Assembly: GCA_011947345.1 (NCBI GenBank)
Contig: JAAVTG010000077.1
Span: 186,001 to 250,000 of the forward strand
Length of the DNA stretch: 64,000 bases
Source of the DNA: Phytophthora quininea
Lineage: Eukaryota > Oomycota > Peronosporomycetes > Peronosporales > Peronosporaceae
Reading direction: 5' to 3'
In this document: in pieces, positions 1 to 10,664 of the stretch
Numbering within the stretch: position 1 is the stretch's first letter
Layout of the letters: each line of letters opens with the position of its first letter
Program-made: the position numbers and the translations under genes
Notes under the pieces: generated by a model
Database searches by the model: none
What the model saw: the letters and a program-made list of their open reading frames with translations, nothing else
What the model was told of the DNA's origin: nothing

Positions 1-1981
1 CTTCCAGGTTCCGCATCCACTTGCAAACTTCTCTGCTCTTTGTTTTCCCGTGCATGGATATATCTTGATGGGGAAGCCACCGATCAAGTTCACTGGAAAA
101 TGGTTCATTATTTGTTGTTGCGGGCTCACCAACCCCAAACGACACGTCGATTAAATTGTTGAGTGCCTTGTCGAGTTCGTGGTCTTGCTCTTCCTGCTGA
201 TTTACTTGTGGAGCAAGCGATTCGCGTTGCTGTGCCTCGTGAAGGGACCGGTAGTTTGCTTCATACTCCTCCAGGACGAGCTGCTTAAAGGGCTCCATAT
301 CTACTCCTGCACTTTGCAGCAGCAGTTTTGCTCTGGGATCCATCATTGCTGCAATTTGTGCCTCGCGGGATTTCACAGCCTTTTTATATTCATCCAGCTT
401 CGCCTTGAATGCCGTGGCAAAGTCAACGGTGTAGTGCGATGTGGCCGAATCGACAGTTCTCGTCGCGTGTTTGGAGATCATATCGAACACTACAACTGCC
501 ATACCAAACGTAGGATAGTTTTTCCCTGACATCATGGTTGTAGCAGCTTTTACCGGCGTCAAGAAACGATAGAATTGGCCAAGTGCATCCCACGTAGCTT
601 CGGTAAACTCAGCTGCAAGGCGGCTATCGGGTGCAATCCTGAATTCCGTGTATCCGGCGTGACGGCCGCGTATTCTCCGCTGCAATTCTTCGACAGGCTG
701 CCGGAGTTTGATGGCGGTGGACACCATTTCCCACGTGCTGTTCCACCGCGTCACGCAGTCGAGCTCAGGCTGACGAAGTGGGACTTGCAGGACTTTGCAC
801 ACTAGCACCAGGGCTTCACCAAGCGATGGAGACTCGGATATCTTTTTCATAATGTCACGAACTCTACCAATACTGCTTTCAACAAAGGGCATTGCTGGAG
901 CCCTGCTTTAACGGCGAGTTGGAGCACGTGAGCCAAGCAGTGTACTTGGTAAACCACAGGAGTCTCCGTGATATTTGTGTCAGCTGAATTATCTATGGAA
1001 GCAGATGACGCGATGGACGATTCTAAATGATGTCGAAATTGCGCCGGAAGATTGTTGTTGATAGAGTCGATCATGGTGCCGTTGTTGGCAGCGTTATCTG
1101 TTGTAATTGCCCAGAGAGACTTTAGAATTTTATTGTCCATTGCATTGATCACGTCGAAGAGATGATCCGCCAAACGAACACCAGTATGTGGATATTCTAC
1201 ACGTTGAAACCCTAAAATAACGGAGCGCATGTTCCATTTCACGTCCATCCAGTGTATAGTCACCACCATGTAACCGCGGTTTGCCGCAGATGTCCACATA
1301 TCAGTAGTGATACTAGTACGGCAGTCTCCAATCTCCTCCACCATTGTTTTCCTTACAAGCTCTTTTTCAATTTTCCATTTCACAAGCACATGTTCGGACT
1401 GTTTGTCGAACAGGAACATTGTACGTTGGCTGCAACGTGTTACAGAAAGCAATAAACTTTTTGACCCACAACTGAAAACGGCTGCGAGTTTTCAATGATC
1501 CAGTCAACCAGAGCACTGTCAGCATCTGCTTTTGAAAATGCGCCATCCGTGCGCTGCTTCACGCATCTTTCGAAGTAGCACAAAAGATCTGATTGCTGAG
1601 AGGAGTTAGAGCTGTTAGCACCACTGTATTCACGGCTGTGATATTTTTCCATGTGCCTACTCCACGTGGTATGAGCCACAGAGTTCCAGATTTGTGTTTT
1701 CGCCTCACGAGTGCAGGACTTGCACGAATATGTGCCATCCCTATGATCTTCAATAAACTCCCAAATGGGTGACCGTTTTTCTGATCACTTGACGTCGACG
1801 TTGATGTCGACGCCGCCGCTGACTCAAACGCTGACGCTGACGCTGATGCTGACACTGACACCGATGCTGCTGCTGACGCTGCTGCTGACGCTGCTGCTGA
1901 CGCTGCTGCTGACGCTTCCTCAGCGTTTGCCTCTGTCTGGGCTGCTGTGTCCAGCTCCATGCTGCTGGAATCGCTGTCCAT
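1..1981 (-). CDS. hAT transposase (BED zinc finger, RNase H-like core, hATC dimerisation), interrupted frame, 3' end off the window
   Basis: DDE transposase of the hAT superfamily, which cuts and pastes its own element. Reading the minus strand from 1981: an Ala/Ser-rich leader, then a BED finger (YSCKSCTREAK ... HMEKYH), the hAT core (ITTDMWTS, ITTDNAANN, HCLAHVLQLAVK), then a segment with LDCVTRWNSTWEM, AAMMDPRAK and finally SSELDRWLP, the start of the hATC dimerisation domain at the window edge. The protein is spread over frames. Breaks lie near 1765 (AAAAA run), near 1455, near 1400 and near 885. Several are repaired by one extra base in a homopolymer, so the gene may be less damaged than it looks. 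Start chosen at the first Met of the leader. The family call is firm; whether it is active cannot be said. Confidence 0.85.
1818..1917. repeat. (GCTGCTGAC)n / GACGCT minisatellite
   Basis: Tandem GCTGCTGAC and GCTGAC units. On the minus strand they encode the Ala/Ser/Val-rich leader of the hAT transposase, so the repeat is coding and its length may vary between copies. Confidence 0.85.
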
Positions 1982-2056
1982 CGTTAGAGCCTCTGCAGTG
2001 GATCCGTAGAAGTGGGGAGGGAAAGCTAGCTTATCCGTATCCGGATATACTCTTAA

Positions 2057-2324
2057 TTTCGATCAATCGAAAACGATTTGAGACGAAATCGATCGGAATC
2101 AAACGGAATCGATCGACTTGATCGATTTGATCGCTTGGATTGTTATTGTTAGTCCTCTTATATCTGCTGAAATAAATCATTTGCTTGCAGCAAATATATA
2201 TCAAGTATTGCAGGTGATTGCTCAATTGATGGGATCGATCGTGAGTCGAATCAGCCTGTCGATCAATCGATCAGCGATCAGATTCCGTGCAATCGGAATC
2301 AGCTCACGAGGTCCGATCAAAACG
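2057..2324. repeat. GATCGAT-rich subterminal region of the hAT element
   Basis: AT-rich stretch with many overlapping GATCGA, TCGATC and CGATCAA words in both orientations (for example around 2090-2135 and 2230-2280). It sits between the transposase start and the element terminus, where hAT elements carry subterminal binding motifs. No ORF here looks real. Confidence 0.5.
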
Positions 2325-2411
2325 ATTAAATTTTTACATCCCTATTGGTGAGTGCCTCGCTAATTTCAAAGTGCTGGGCGTTTTTTCTATCGTGCAGAAG
2401 TCGACGCAATC

Positions 2412-3952
2412 ATGGTACAATGCAGCCAGGCCAGACCCGCGACGAATAACAGGCTTGTGACTGGGCACATTATTGCGTACTACTCGCCAATATTCGTAGC
2501 CGGAGACAAGCGTGGGCTGCGTTCCGCGGTGGTGGAACGCATAGACACACAACAAAATTTCTACTATCCGGTTGTCTTAAGCACGGGAAGGTTCTTCCTC
2601 GACACGCTGTGGCCCGCCGCATCCAAGATGATGATGGCAAAGCCCTTTCGGTTCGTTCGTCGGGCTGGCGTGCGATTCGCACTTTCGATCTCGTCGACGG
2701 AGAGTATCTCGACGTCCCGAGAGTAGCGAATTTGGGCGAGATACTTCGTGAAGCAGTCGATGGAGCATTTGCTTCAGTGTTTAACGGCAACATTGACACA
2801 AGGACAGCAGAATCACGTGCATATGAGGCTGCAATGGACGGGGTGGTTACCGTGACGGAAGGAGATGTTGCTGTGGAACCTGATGCTGAAGAAAGACATG
2901 ATGCTGACACCGTCGTTATGCAACAAATACAACGGTTTGAGGCAATCCCCACACCAGCGCAAAAGCGTAAGACACGTCGTCTCCCCAAAGACAGACTTGG
3001 GATTCGAAAGGTGAGCAGGAAGGCGAGATATGCTGGCATGAAAGGACCGAGCCGTGACTCTATCAGGGTATACAGAGCCCGAACGGACGAATCCCGGTTT
3101 CTTCAAGAATACATGCAGAGACCGAATGTAAAGAAAGCTCTGCTTGAGATACGAATCCAGCGCTCTGGGAAGCGCGAGGGGACTTCGACCACACCTTCAG
3201 GAACTGCGATGCTCATCCAGCCGAGCTCCGTCGATGTTGACATCAGCTCGGAGTGCGATTTCGAGGAGAAGGTTTCGGTACCGTGGCCAGAGTTTGGTCC
3301 GCGGCACGTGAAGAAGCTGAAGCGGCAAGACAACTCTTATAAGGTGGGGTTTGTTGACGACGGCAGCATGGGAAAATGTACCTGTACTGGGGATTGCTAC
3401 GTCGATGTCTGCCTGAATTCGAGAACCGATTGCTTCTGTCGTAGGGACAATTGAGCCCTGAAGGGCGAATGCAGGAACGCCTTGAAAGGATGTAAGACAC
3501 TGGATCTATTTGATACGAAGGGCCGCGGCTTGGGTGTTTTTACTACTGTGCCTATTGAGTGAGGCGTAGTGGTCGCAGAATATTGTGGCGTCCTCGAGCC
3601 CTTTGAAGCGGTCACCGAGAGGAACGAAGAAGGTTTGCCTAGAAAGGTGAACACTGGCTACTCGCTGCTCCTCAATGAGTGAGCTGCCGACAAACGTTAC
3701 GTGTACATCGGGGCTTTGGTAAAGGGCTCTATCGGTCGATTCGTTAATCACTTGTGCGAGCCGAATTGCACGTTTCGGGAAGTGAAGACCAGAGATCGTG
3801 TTACTGTGGTTTTGCTGTCCGAGCGGTTCATTGTGGTGCAAGAAGAAATCACCGTCACATACAGTGGAAGGCTTTGGTTTGAGTGCACGTGTGGAACAAA
3901 CATGTGCGTTTCCAAGCGAGCGAGCGCATTCAGTGCTGGGGACACAGATTAA
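2412..3952 (+). pseudogene. SET-domain (histone-lysine methyltransferase-like) ORF with three in-frame TGA codons
   Basis: The C-terminal part is a SET methyltransferase. A Cys-rich AWS-like module (KCTCTGDCYVDVCLNSRTDCFC, about 3373-3445) is followed by GRGLGVFTTVPI, then RFVNHLCEPNC (the SET N-H-x-x-x-P-N-C signature), EEITVTYS and a post-SET cluster FECTCGTNMC. From 2609 to 3952 the frame is continuous apart from TGA at 3452, 3560 and 3680. The N-terminal segment from ATG 2412 joins this frame after one apparent missing base near 2611 (GG run). SET proteins methylate histone lysines using S-adenosylmethionine. The gene lies between two transposons and converges on the MULE transposase, so it may be MULE cargo rather than a host gene. 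Three nonsense codons argue that this copy is dead. Confidence 0.8.
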
Positions 3953-3955
3953 AAA

Positions 3956-6023
3956 AGCGGGTAGTGCACTGCAAACAGGTAAACAGAACAAAATGGAGGT
4001 ACGGGATGCATTCAAACTTGCAAACTCTTCACTCAAATGAAATGCGCGACCATTGTTAACAGGTCGACCGGGAAGCGCATAGCCCCTCACAACGCGCGGT
4101 TCCGTCCTTTCCTGCGAGTGCGCTGGTCGCGAGCGCGCTGGATTGTTCTTACGGACAATGATTCGGTTGAACAACTCACGGTTGCCGCTGGAATCTAAGC
4201 GATTCGTCACCATGAAAGCATAAAGGAGATGGATGCAGCTGCTGAAATTCCACCAGTATTTGCATTGACACCACTGTTGCTGGATGTTCACATACCAGCC
4301 TGCAGAAGGTTGACTCAAGTACTCCATTCTGGCGTAATTAGTGCCCATTTGGGCAGTAGTGGCAAGATACTCTTCTGACCTTTTACGAGAGGGAATCCAT
4401 ATGCGTGGTGCTGGTGCGGAGCGAACACGGAACGCGAATCCGGCGCACACAGCTGGATCAGATTGATCTAATGCGATTTCACTAAGCCCCAAAAGGTTGT
4501 CCCCAGCCAGCGCCCTCGCCCGACGCTGAAGATTTTTGACGCCTCGGGTTTGTCACGAAAAACCTGTGGCTTCGAAGATTCGTGAACGCAGCATTTCTCC
4601 AACTCCCGCAGCAAAGTCCCCATTTTTAAACGCTTCCTTAGAGTGTAGTCTCGTTTTAACAGTCTGTTAAACTGTTCGACCGGGTTGTTTGTAGTAGTGT
4701 ACCCTGGAGGCGTCTGGAAGCACTGCCAAAATGAGAAATTGTTGTTCACCCACACTCTCTCGAAGTACAGCGCAAACGGCAGCAAGACAGTACACTGCTT
4801 CCATAGGCTGACATTCGTAGCTTTCAGCCACTCAAACTCTGCAGGTGAAGAGGCAAAATGCATGTCGTAAACAGCCTGAAGCACGGCCGTTGAAAGCTCA
4901 TTTGGAAGCCCCTTCGTACGCTCTTGCACTTTTACCATAACGTGAAAGAAACACATTAAATAGATGGCCTGGTAATCTGAGAATACAGTCCGGATAGCAT
5001 TAAATTAGGCAGTGTCGGCATCACCTAGAATATACTCCACCACCATTGGTTTCAGGGTCACAGCACTATACACACAGCGTAGTGAAGAAAGAGCTTCCGT
5101 GTACATCTCTTCATTGATTCTCGACACCACAAATATTGCCACCAAATGAAAACTCCGGCAGCTGTCGGAAATTCCCACCACCAAAACGGGGTAATTGACT
5201 TGATTCAACTTGTATGTTGCGTCCATCTGAAATACGAAAGATGATGGTGGCCGATCCATCCGCCGCAGCAGTGTCTCGGTTGTGATCCCAACCAGAAATG
5301 GTTCTTGGTCGGAACCATCACCGACAATAATATTCCCGTAAGAATCGAGATTTCACGCAAACGTGAATGGGGAAAACTCGTCTTCGTCGCCTGTAAAACT
5401 TGACCTTGTACTTTGTCCGCTATTTCCTTGTAGTTGTCGTGGTTTTCGCAATCTGCACGTAAATAGTGATTGCAGAAGTTTTGAACAGACTTCAGAGCTG
5501 GAGCTTCGCAGGACGGTAGTTGAGTTGCCATATTCACCAAAATACGCATGGGTCTGTGACCTGTAGACGCCATTTGTCGACAATACTCTTTTTGCTAGAG
5601 ATTGAGCCCGTTCCGCTGAGGAGAAACGCAACTTTCGACATGATAGTTAAGACTGTAGATGTTTTTCTTGTTTGACGTCAAGCACGTAAGTATTTTTCCT
5701 CTCCACGAGCAGGGTGCTGGGCCATTTTTGCAAGTGTCTGAGCCGCACACGGTAAGCTGGCACTTCATCTTGTGGGGCTCGAGACTGCTGCAAATGACGC
5801 ATCTTGGCCACTGTGTACGGTCGATATTAAATGTCTTGAGGCTGTCGAGAAAACTGTTGGCCCTGGACTCATCGAGATCCCGGGCGAGTTCCGTCCACGG
5901 AAGCCGTGGGGGCATGTTTGGAGACAAACGGAGAGTGCAGCCGAAGTACGTGTGGCCCACACGGCACTGATCGGTGGCAGTCGCTCGTTCCCGGATTTGC
6001 CGCAGCTGGCGGCGCAAAGACAA
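3956..6023 (-). pseudogene. Mutator-like element (MULE) transposase, fragmented
   Basis: Read on the minus strand, the segments are in family order. An N-terminal Cys/His-rich zinc-finger-like module lies at 6023-5595 (WPRCVICSSLEPHKMKC). The DDE core begins near 5230 (FQMDATYKLNQVNYPVLVVG, a MULE signature around the first Asp). The core continues at 4956-4468 (TNNPVEQFNRLLKRDYT). A SWIM zinc finger lies at about 4200-4300 (WCQCKYWWNFSSCIHLLYAF, CxCx8CxH). At least five frame changes and internal stops separate the pieces, for example between 5005 and 4956. Some could be missing homopolymer bases, but the number suggests real decay. The exact C terminus is unclear, because the reading frame runs on beneath the SET ORF. 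Terminal inverted repeats were not found by eye. Confidence 0.8.
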
Positions 6024-6129
6024 CGCCGTTGTCGATCGTGCGCGTTATTGAGGTTTTCGTGCGCATTGACACAAATTCGTGCGTGCTGACACATATGGTG
6101 AGTGCTTGCCTCAAGTCTTGATTGTTCTG

Positions 6130-6535
6130 CAGTGGTTGTCACGTCACAGCCCAAGCAGTGTTGGCAGCAGGAACTTTTCTATTCGGCCAATGGACGGACG
6201 AAACACAGTGTTGCCGACCTTTTGGCCAAACGGCCATGGCCGGGACTATTGAATTTGGCCGAAACTCCATAGTCTTATAAAGGGAGCATTCTTTTAGGAG
6301 AGGTACCAAATGACTGGTACTACCATTGAAGGTACCCATTTGCTGGTACTACCCCGTGATCTCCATCCACAAAAGATTCCCTCCGGTCGGCACCATATTT
6401 CTGGTGGGGTTGGGGTGACGTTCTGCCCCGGAAATCGCGGCCAGTATGATGCTTGCTGCGGGCTTCCGGCAGGTGCTCTCGGGCATCTGCAAGTCCTTTG
6501 CGGGTCTCTCGTTGCTCCCACAGCGCCCTCCCCCT
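6130..6535. other. Non-coding junction between MULE and LINE, with GGTACC/GGTACTACC repeats
   Basis: No supported gene. The stretch 6301-6355 is an imperfect tandem repeat of a unit of about 29 bp, beginning ggtaccaaatgactggtactacc and then ggtacccatttgctggtactacc. Just upstream (6172-6270) is a cluster of TTGGCC/GGCCAA words that recurs in front of the Fanzor at 14242-14320. The last part may be the LINE 5' leader. Confidence 0.4.
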
Positions 6536-6539
6536 GTCC

Positions 6540-9040
6540 TAACCAGTCTAATCGACTCCGTGTGGCTTCATTTAACGTCCAATCATTAGGTTCTCACCGC
6601 CGACAGCATGATACGCTCGCACGAGACCTCCAACGATACAGTATCGACGTCCTTGGAGACAAAATACCAGTGCTGGGCAGGAGCTCCATCGGGGACTTCA
6701 CTCTGGTAACTCTTGCTGCCACACAGGAAAAGCACAGGATCGGATTTGCCGTCTCGGCTCGCCACCGTCCCTACCTCTGGCGGTACTGGGCCCACCACGA
6801 TCGCACCCAGTACCGGCCGGCTTAACATCATCACAGTGAATGGCTCCCACAGCAGAAAACCGCTCCAAGATGTCGATAGGTTCTACCTGGACCCCCACGC
6901 CTTACTGGAATCACTGCCAATGAGAGAAATTACCATCATCACAGGTGACTTCAACGCAAAACTCGGCTCCAGACGCAGCGGAGAAACTTTCCTAGGCACC
7001 CACGCTCGGGGTGTCCGCAACCGAAACGGACACGCGCTAGCTAACGTTGGTTACTCATTTCGACTTTTGCTACTAACACAGGCTTTCCGAAACGTGTAAA
7101 ACACAAAACAACGTGAAGTCAACGCCGATGGGATAACCGCGTCTACAACCAGATCGACTACATACTCTACCCACAAAACTGCTGTAGATTCTGCATGGAC
7201 GCGCAGTCGTGGGGCAGCACTAACACACTGTCCGACCACAAGCTGGTGACGGCGGATTTCGTGCTTCAACATGCTCCTAGACTCCGATTTCGAACTATGA
7301 CTCGCTAGCAAAAAGCTGATCCAGGATACTGACACTCAAGAAAAATACACCACGGCGCTCCGAGATGCACTATCTGCCACAGAAGACTGCACAGCAACTC
7401 CGGTTATGTTGCAGTGAAACGCAACACTTGACACAGCCCATCAGACAGCAGAAACAACCATTGAGTTTGCTGCCCGCGGCACGGTCGATAGTGTCAAAGG
7501 TTCGTAAAAGATCGATCCTCAGCACGTGAATAGTTTCTCGAAAACGTTGTACGTGGGTGCATAGCTACCGGTGCGTCCAGACAGCGTTATCGGTGCTTCT
7601 GTTTTTTCTAAAACCACTCCGATGTGGCGACAGGAAGCGATCGACGGCCGATGATATTCGTCGGAGGGCAATTAGCGAAACCGCTTTCCTGATGCTGATG
7701 AGCAGAACGATGGGGAGGAGACTGGAGCAATCTCCAGGGATTTGTTCGGCTTTGGGAGGCAGAGCAATATTCCTTCGCCGAGGTCAAGGAGCTCACCGCG
7801 TTCGAAGCTTTGGATGATAAGCGACGCCGAATTTGGCGCGAGCTCCGCGGCCCCGTACTTGAGAAGTTCTGCTGGGATGTCGTCGGGTCCTGACGCGCGG
7901 CAGTTGTTCAGTTGGTGATGGTCTGGTCGAGCGCTCAAGCTTCGTATCGGGCGCCGTGCTGGGTCCGCGAACTGCTTTTTGAAGTGAGACTGCATAAGAT
8001 TGATAGTCCTAGACTGTTGTAGAATATACTTACCTTGGTCATCGCAGAGTAGAGACCGTCCAATCAGTTTGGGCGTGGTTGCTCGGACCGCCTAGAAGAA
8101 CTGTGCCGTATTGCTGAGACTCTCAGTCTGGGTGATTTTCCTCGTCGAGCGCTAGGTTTGCAAGGTCGCGGCACCTGAATTTGATCTGGTGGAGGATAGC
8201 GTTGCACTCCCGTTGGAGTGTCGCGGTATTCGCGGCGTGGTCGTTGTAGATCTGCAGTTGTAGTTCTCGTTGGCGCTGTGATAGTTCTTGTACAATGGGA
8301 TCGTCGTATCTGTGGTGGTGCTTGAGAAACTTCTCAAGGCCCTCGCCACGTTCCTGACTGAAGACGACATCCGAGTTCTCTCGAACACGACGCTCGACAG
8401 AAACTCGGCTCGCTGCTCGGAGATGCTGAAGATCTTAGCCGGCGCAAGACTCTCGCTGCTGCCGCGCTCCTCGCTTATGAACGGTTTGGCTTCGACCGCA
8501 CTTCACGACCGACGAGACCAGACTCCACCTCTACAACTGCTTTGTTCTGCCAGTCCTACTGTACAACAGCGGTACATGAGCCTTGACGACGTCGGAACAC
8601 GGTCTGAAAAATTTCCACCGCCGCCAGCTCCGAAAGGTGCTCAACATTCGCTACCCCGTCACATCTCCAATCGGACCCTGTATGAGATCTGCCGCGAATG
8701 TCCGCTTCGACACCGGATCACAGCCTCAAGTTGGGGCCTATTTGGCCACATCTTAAGACGACCAGATATCCCAGATTACACTCAAATGGCGGCATACTTC
8801 TCTACCAACGACGCAGAGAAATGGTGAGGCCGGCCGCGAACAACCTTGTCACGCATCTTAGACAAAGATCTCGACTCATGCGGTTGCGGACACCGACTTC
8901 GCACGGCGAGCGACCTGAACGACCTTCGACGATTAGCTCTGGGCAAACCAAAGTGGAAACGACTTACGGCTTCAATTATGGACGCACTACCAGCAAAGGG
9001 GGCCCAGCATATGCGGACACGACTCTATGACGCCGACTAG
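6540..9040 (+). mobile_element. LINE (non-LTR retrotransposon) with internal inversion, degenerate
   Basis: Three blocks of one LINE. Block 1 (plus, 6550-7260) is an APE-type endonuclease: LRVASFNVQSLGSHRRQHD, IITGDFNAKLG, then QIDYILYPQN and SDHKLVTADF. Block 2 (minus, about 8300-7670) is inverted. It reads the EN-RT linker (DDPIVQELSQRQRELQLQIY) and the start of reverse transcriptase (ASGPDDIPAELLKYGAAELA). Block 3 (plus, about 8400-9040) is the RT C terminus and tail (LYNCFVLPVLLYNSGT, FHRRQLRKVLNIRYP, WGLFGHILRRPDIPDY, LRRLALGKPKW). The catalytic YxDD part of RT is absent. There are many frame changes and stops, so the copy is dead. Confidence 0.8.
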
Positions 9041-9059
9041 TTAAATTGAGTCTAGCGCA

Positions 9060-10389
9060 GGCATAACTTCGGCTACGGGAAAATATCACCCATTTCATTT
9101 CCGGCACCATACCTCAACGACGCTCCCGCAATTAGTTCTCCAAAGACCAACGCATTCAAATCCGCCGTCACCACAAGTTGTATTCTGTTCTGACCCAAAA
9201 TAATCTGGCGTAGTGGGCTCAAAGTCGTTCGAGCCCGCAGTACGTCCTGGACATGCAACCATTTCCAAGATTCAGAAGGACAAGACGCATTTGCGTGTAA
9301 TGCTGACGGGTCTGAACGACTGCCGCCGTTGTTTGTTGCGAAGTCTAAAAGCCCAGGGGCTTTTCGAATACCACGGCAGATGCGCTGAACTACACGAACA
9401 GCCTCAAGGCACGGATGACACGTCTAATCTTCGCGAAGTGGATTCGTGATCTAAATACTACGTTCAAGACCCAGTAACATAAGTGCCTGTTGTTGCTGGA
9501 CAACGCCACTGTCCATGGTAGCTTTGAAGCCGGCGAACTACCGCACCTCGAGGTGCTATTTCTTCCACCCAACACTACGAGCAAACTTCAACCACTTGAC
9601 GCAGGTATAATTGCTGCTTTCACGAGGCGCTACCACCGCCTACACATTCAGTACGCCCTGGACAAGCTGGATGCCAGTCCTGGCATGGACTTCATCGCTG
9701 CTAGCAAGATCTACAATGTCCCTATCCATCAAGCGATATTGCGGTGCATTGATTGCTGGAATGAGATATCCAGTTCCCTGTCCACCAAATGATGGAATCA
9801 CACAGGCCTTCTTGAGCACCATACGTGCGAGTGGGCGGCGTCCGACGAATCTGTAGAAACGAAATTATGGGGGCTTGCGCTTAATGCTCGGACAGCTACA
9901 GCTGAACGACCCTATGACAATGGAGGACGTGCAAAACCCCGCTGAAGAAAAACTTGCTACGAAGAAACCTAGTGACGAGGACTTATGCAACCCGATAACG
10001 AGCCAGACGACGAAGACGAGGTCATTAACGCCACGCCTCCGCCGATGGAGATGACAACAGCAGATACCAAGGAGGATCTCCAGTTTATTGTCAAGTCCAT
10101 TGCTCAGTGCGATGAAAAAGGGCTTCCAGGTGGCGCAGTACGCGGCCTCCGTGCTCTCCTGCGCGAATATCGAGAAGAGTTGCGCGAAAACAAGGCGCAC
10201 GGCAGCAAATGTCCTTCCGCGACTGCTTCTCCGCTGGATAACCTTACTTTTCAACTCTGTATAGCTCCGATAGTTAAGCACCCCTCTATTAGGATATCGA
10301 AGAATTTTTATGTCTATAGTCCTCAAGAGGGAATATTGTATAGGGCTTGTATGAAGTGGTTATTCGGGAACCGACTACTATTCTTATAA
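9060..10389 (+). pseudogene. pogo/Tigger-type (DDE_1, Tc1-mariner clade) transposase remnant
   Basis: The clearest part is 9490-9792: LLDNATVHGSFEAGELPHLE, FLPPNTTSKLQPLDAGIIAA and FTRRYHRLHIQYALDKLD. This is the second catalytic Asp and the PPNTTxxLQPLD motif of pogo-like DDE transposases. Upstream, 9270-9395 gives QDKTHLRVMLTG and then, in shifted frames, NADGSERLPPLFVAKSKSPGAF, the region between the catalytic acids. Downstream, 9985-10389 encodes an acidic and then helical tail typical of the C terminus (DTKEDLQFIVKSIAQCDEKG). The N-terminal HTH domains are missing, and the frame breaks several times before 9490. It is a 5'-truncated copy. Confidence 0.75.
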
Positions 10390-10640
10390 AGCGTAAATTC
10401 TTATGGAGGGGAGAATAGAGGGGTTTGTATGTATAGCCTCAGCTCACGTTTAGCAGGATTCGAGATGGCAGGAGGGCGCCAGCCTGACCCCTCACAAGGC
10501 ACTTCAAGCGCTTGACCGAGCTGGTTGTGGCACCAGGTGGCTACACCTACAGAGAGTGTAGGTTTTGCCGAGCTGCGAGCAATGAACTGGGCGCGTCACC
10601 ACCCTAGCCAATTGTCGGAAGGCCACGCAACTACGCCAGC
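10390..10640. other. Non-coding spacer between pogo remnant and second hAT
   Basis: No supported gene. The segment 10290-10440 contains AT-rich stretches with agaggg/ggagggg words that might be element ends, but no convincing inverted-repeat pair could be assigned. Confidence 0.4.
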
Positions 10641-10664
10641 CACCTGAATAAGTGCAAGTATTAT

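Larger units (their letters stand above)
1..2344 (-). mobile_element. hAT-superfamily DNA transposon, right end present, left end outside window
   Basis: The element contains a BED-finger hAT transposase on the minus strand and ends, on its 5' side, in a terminus that reads TAGGGATGTAAAAATTTAAT on the minus strand (plus 2325-2344). A TAGGGATG-type start is usual for hAT terminal inverted repeats. The adjoining 8 bp (ttggtgag, 2345-2352) would be the target duplication, but the partner end lies outside the window. Between the transposase start and this terminus is about 300 bp rich in GATCGAT-like words, which could be subterminal transposase-binding repeats. Confidence 0.75.

Noticed and set aside
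3506..3950. Minus-strand continuation of the MULE frame under the SET ORF as part of the transposase
   Set aside because: The plus strand there encodes SET and post-SET motifs, so the minus frame is most likely a shadow; the transposase end is probably near 4000.
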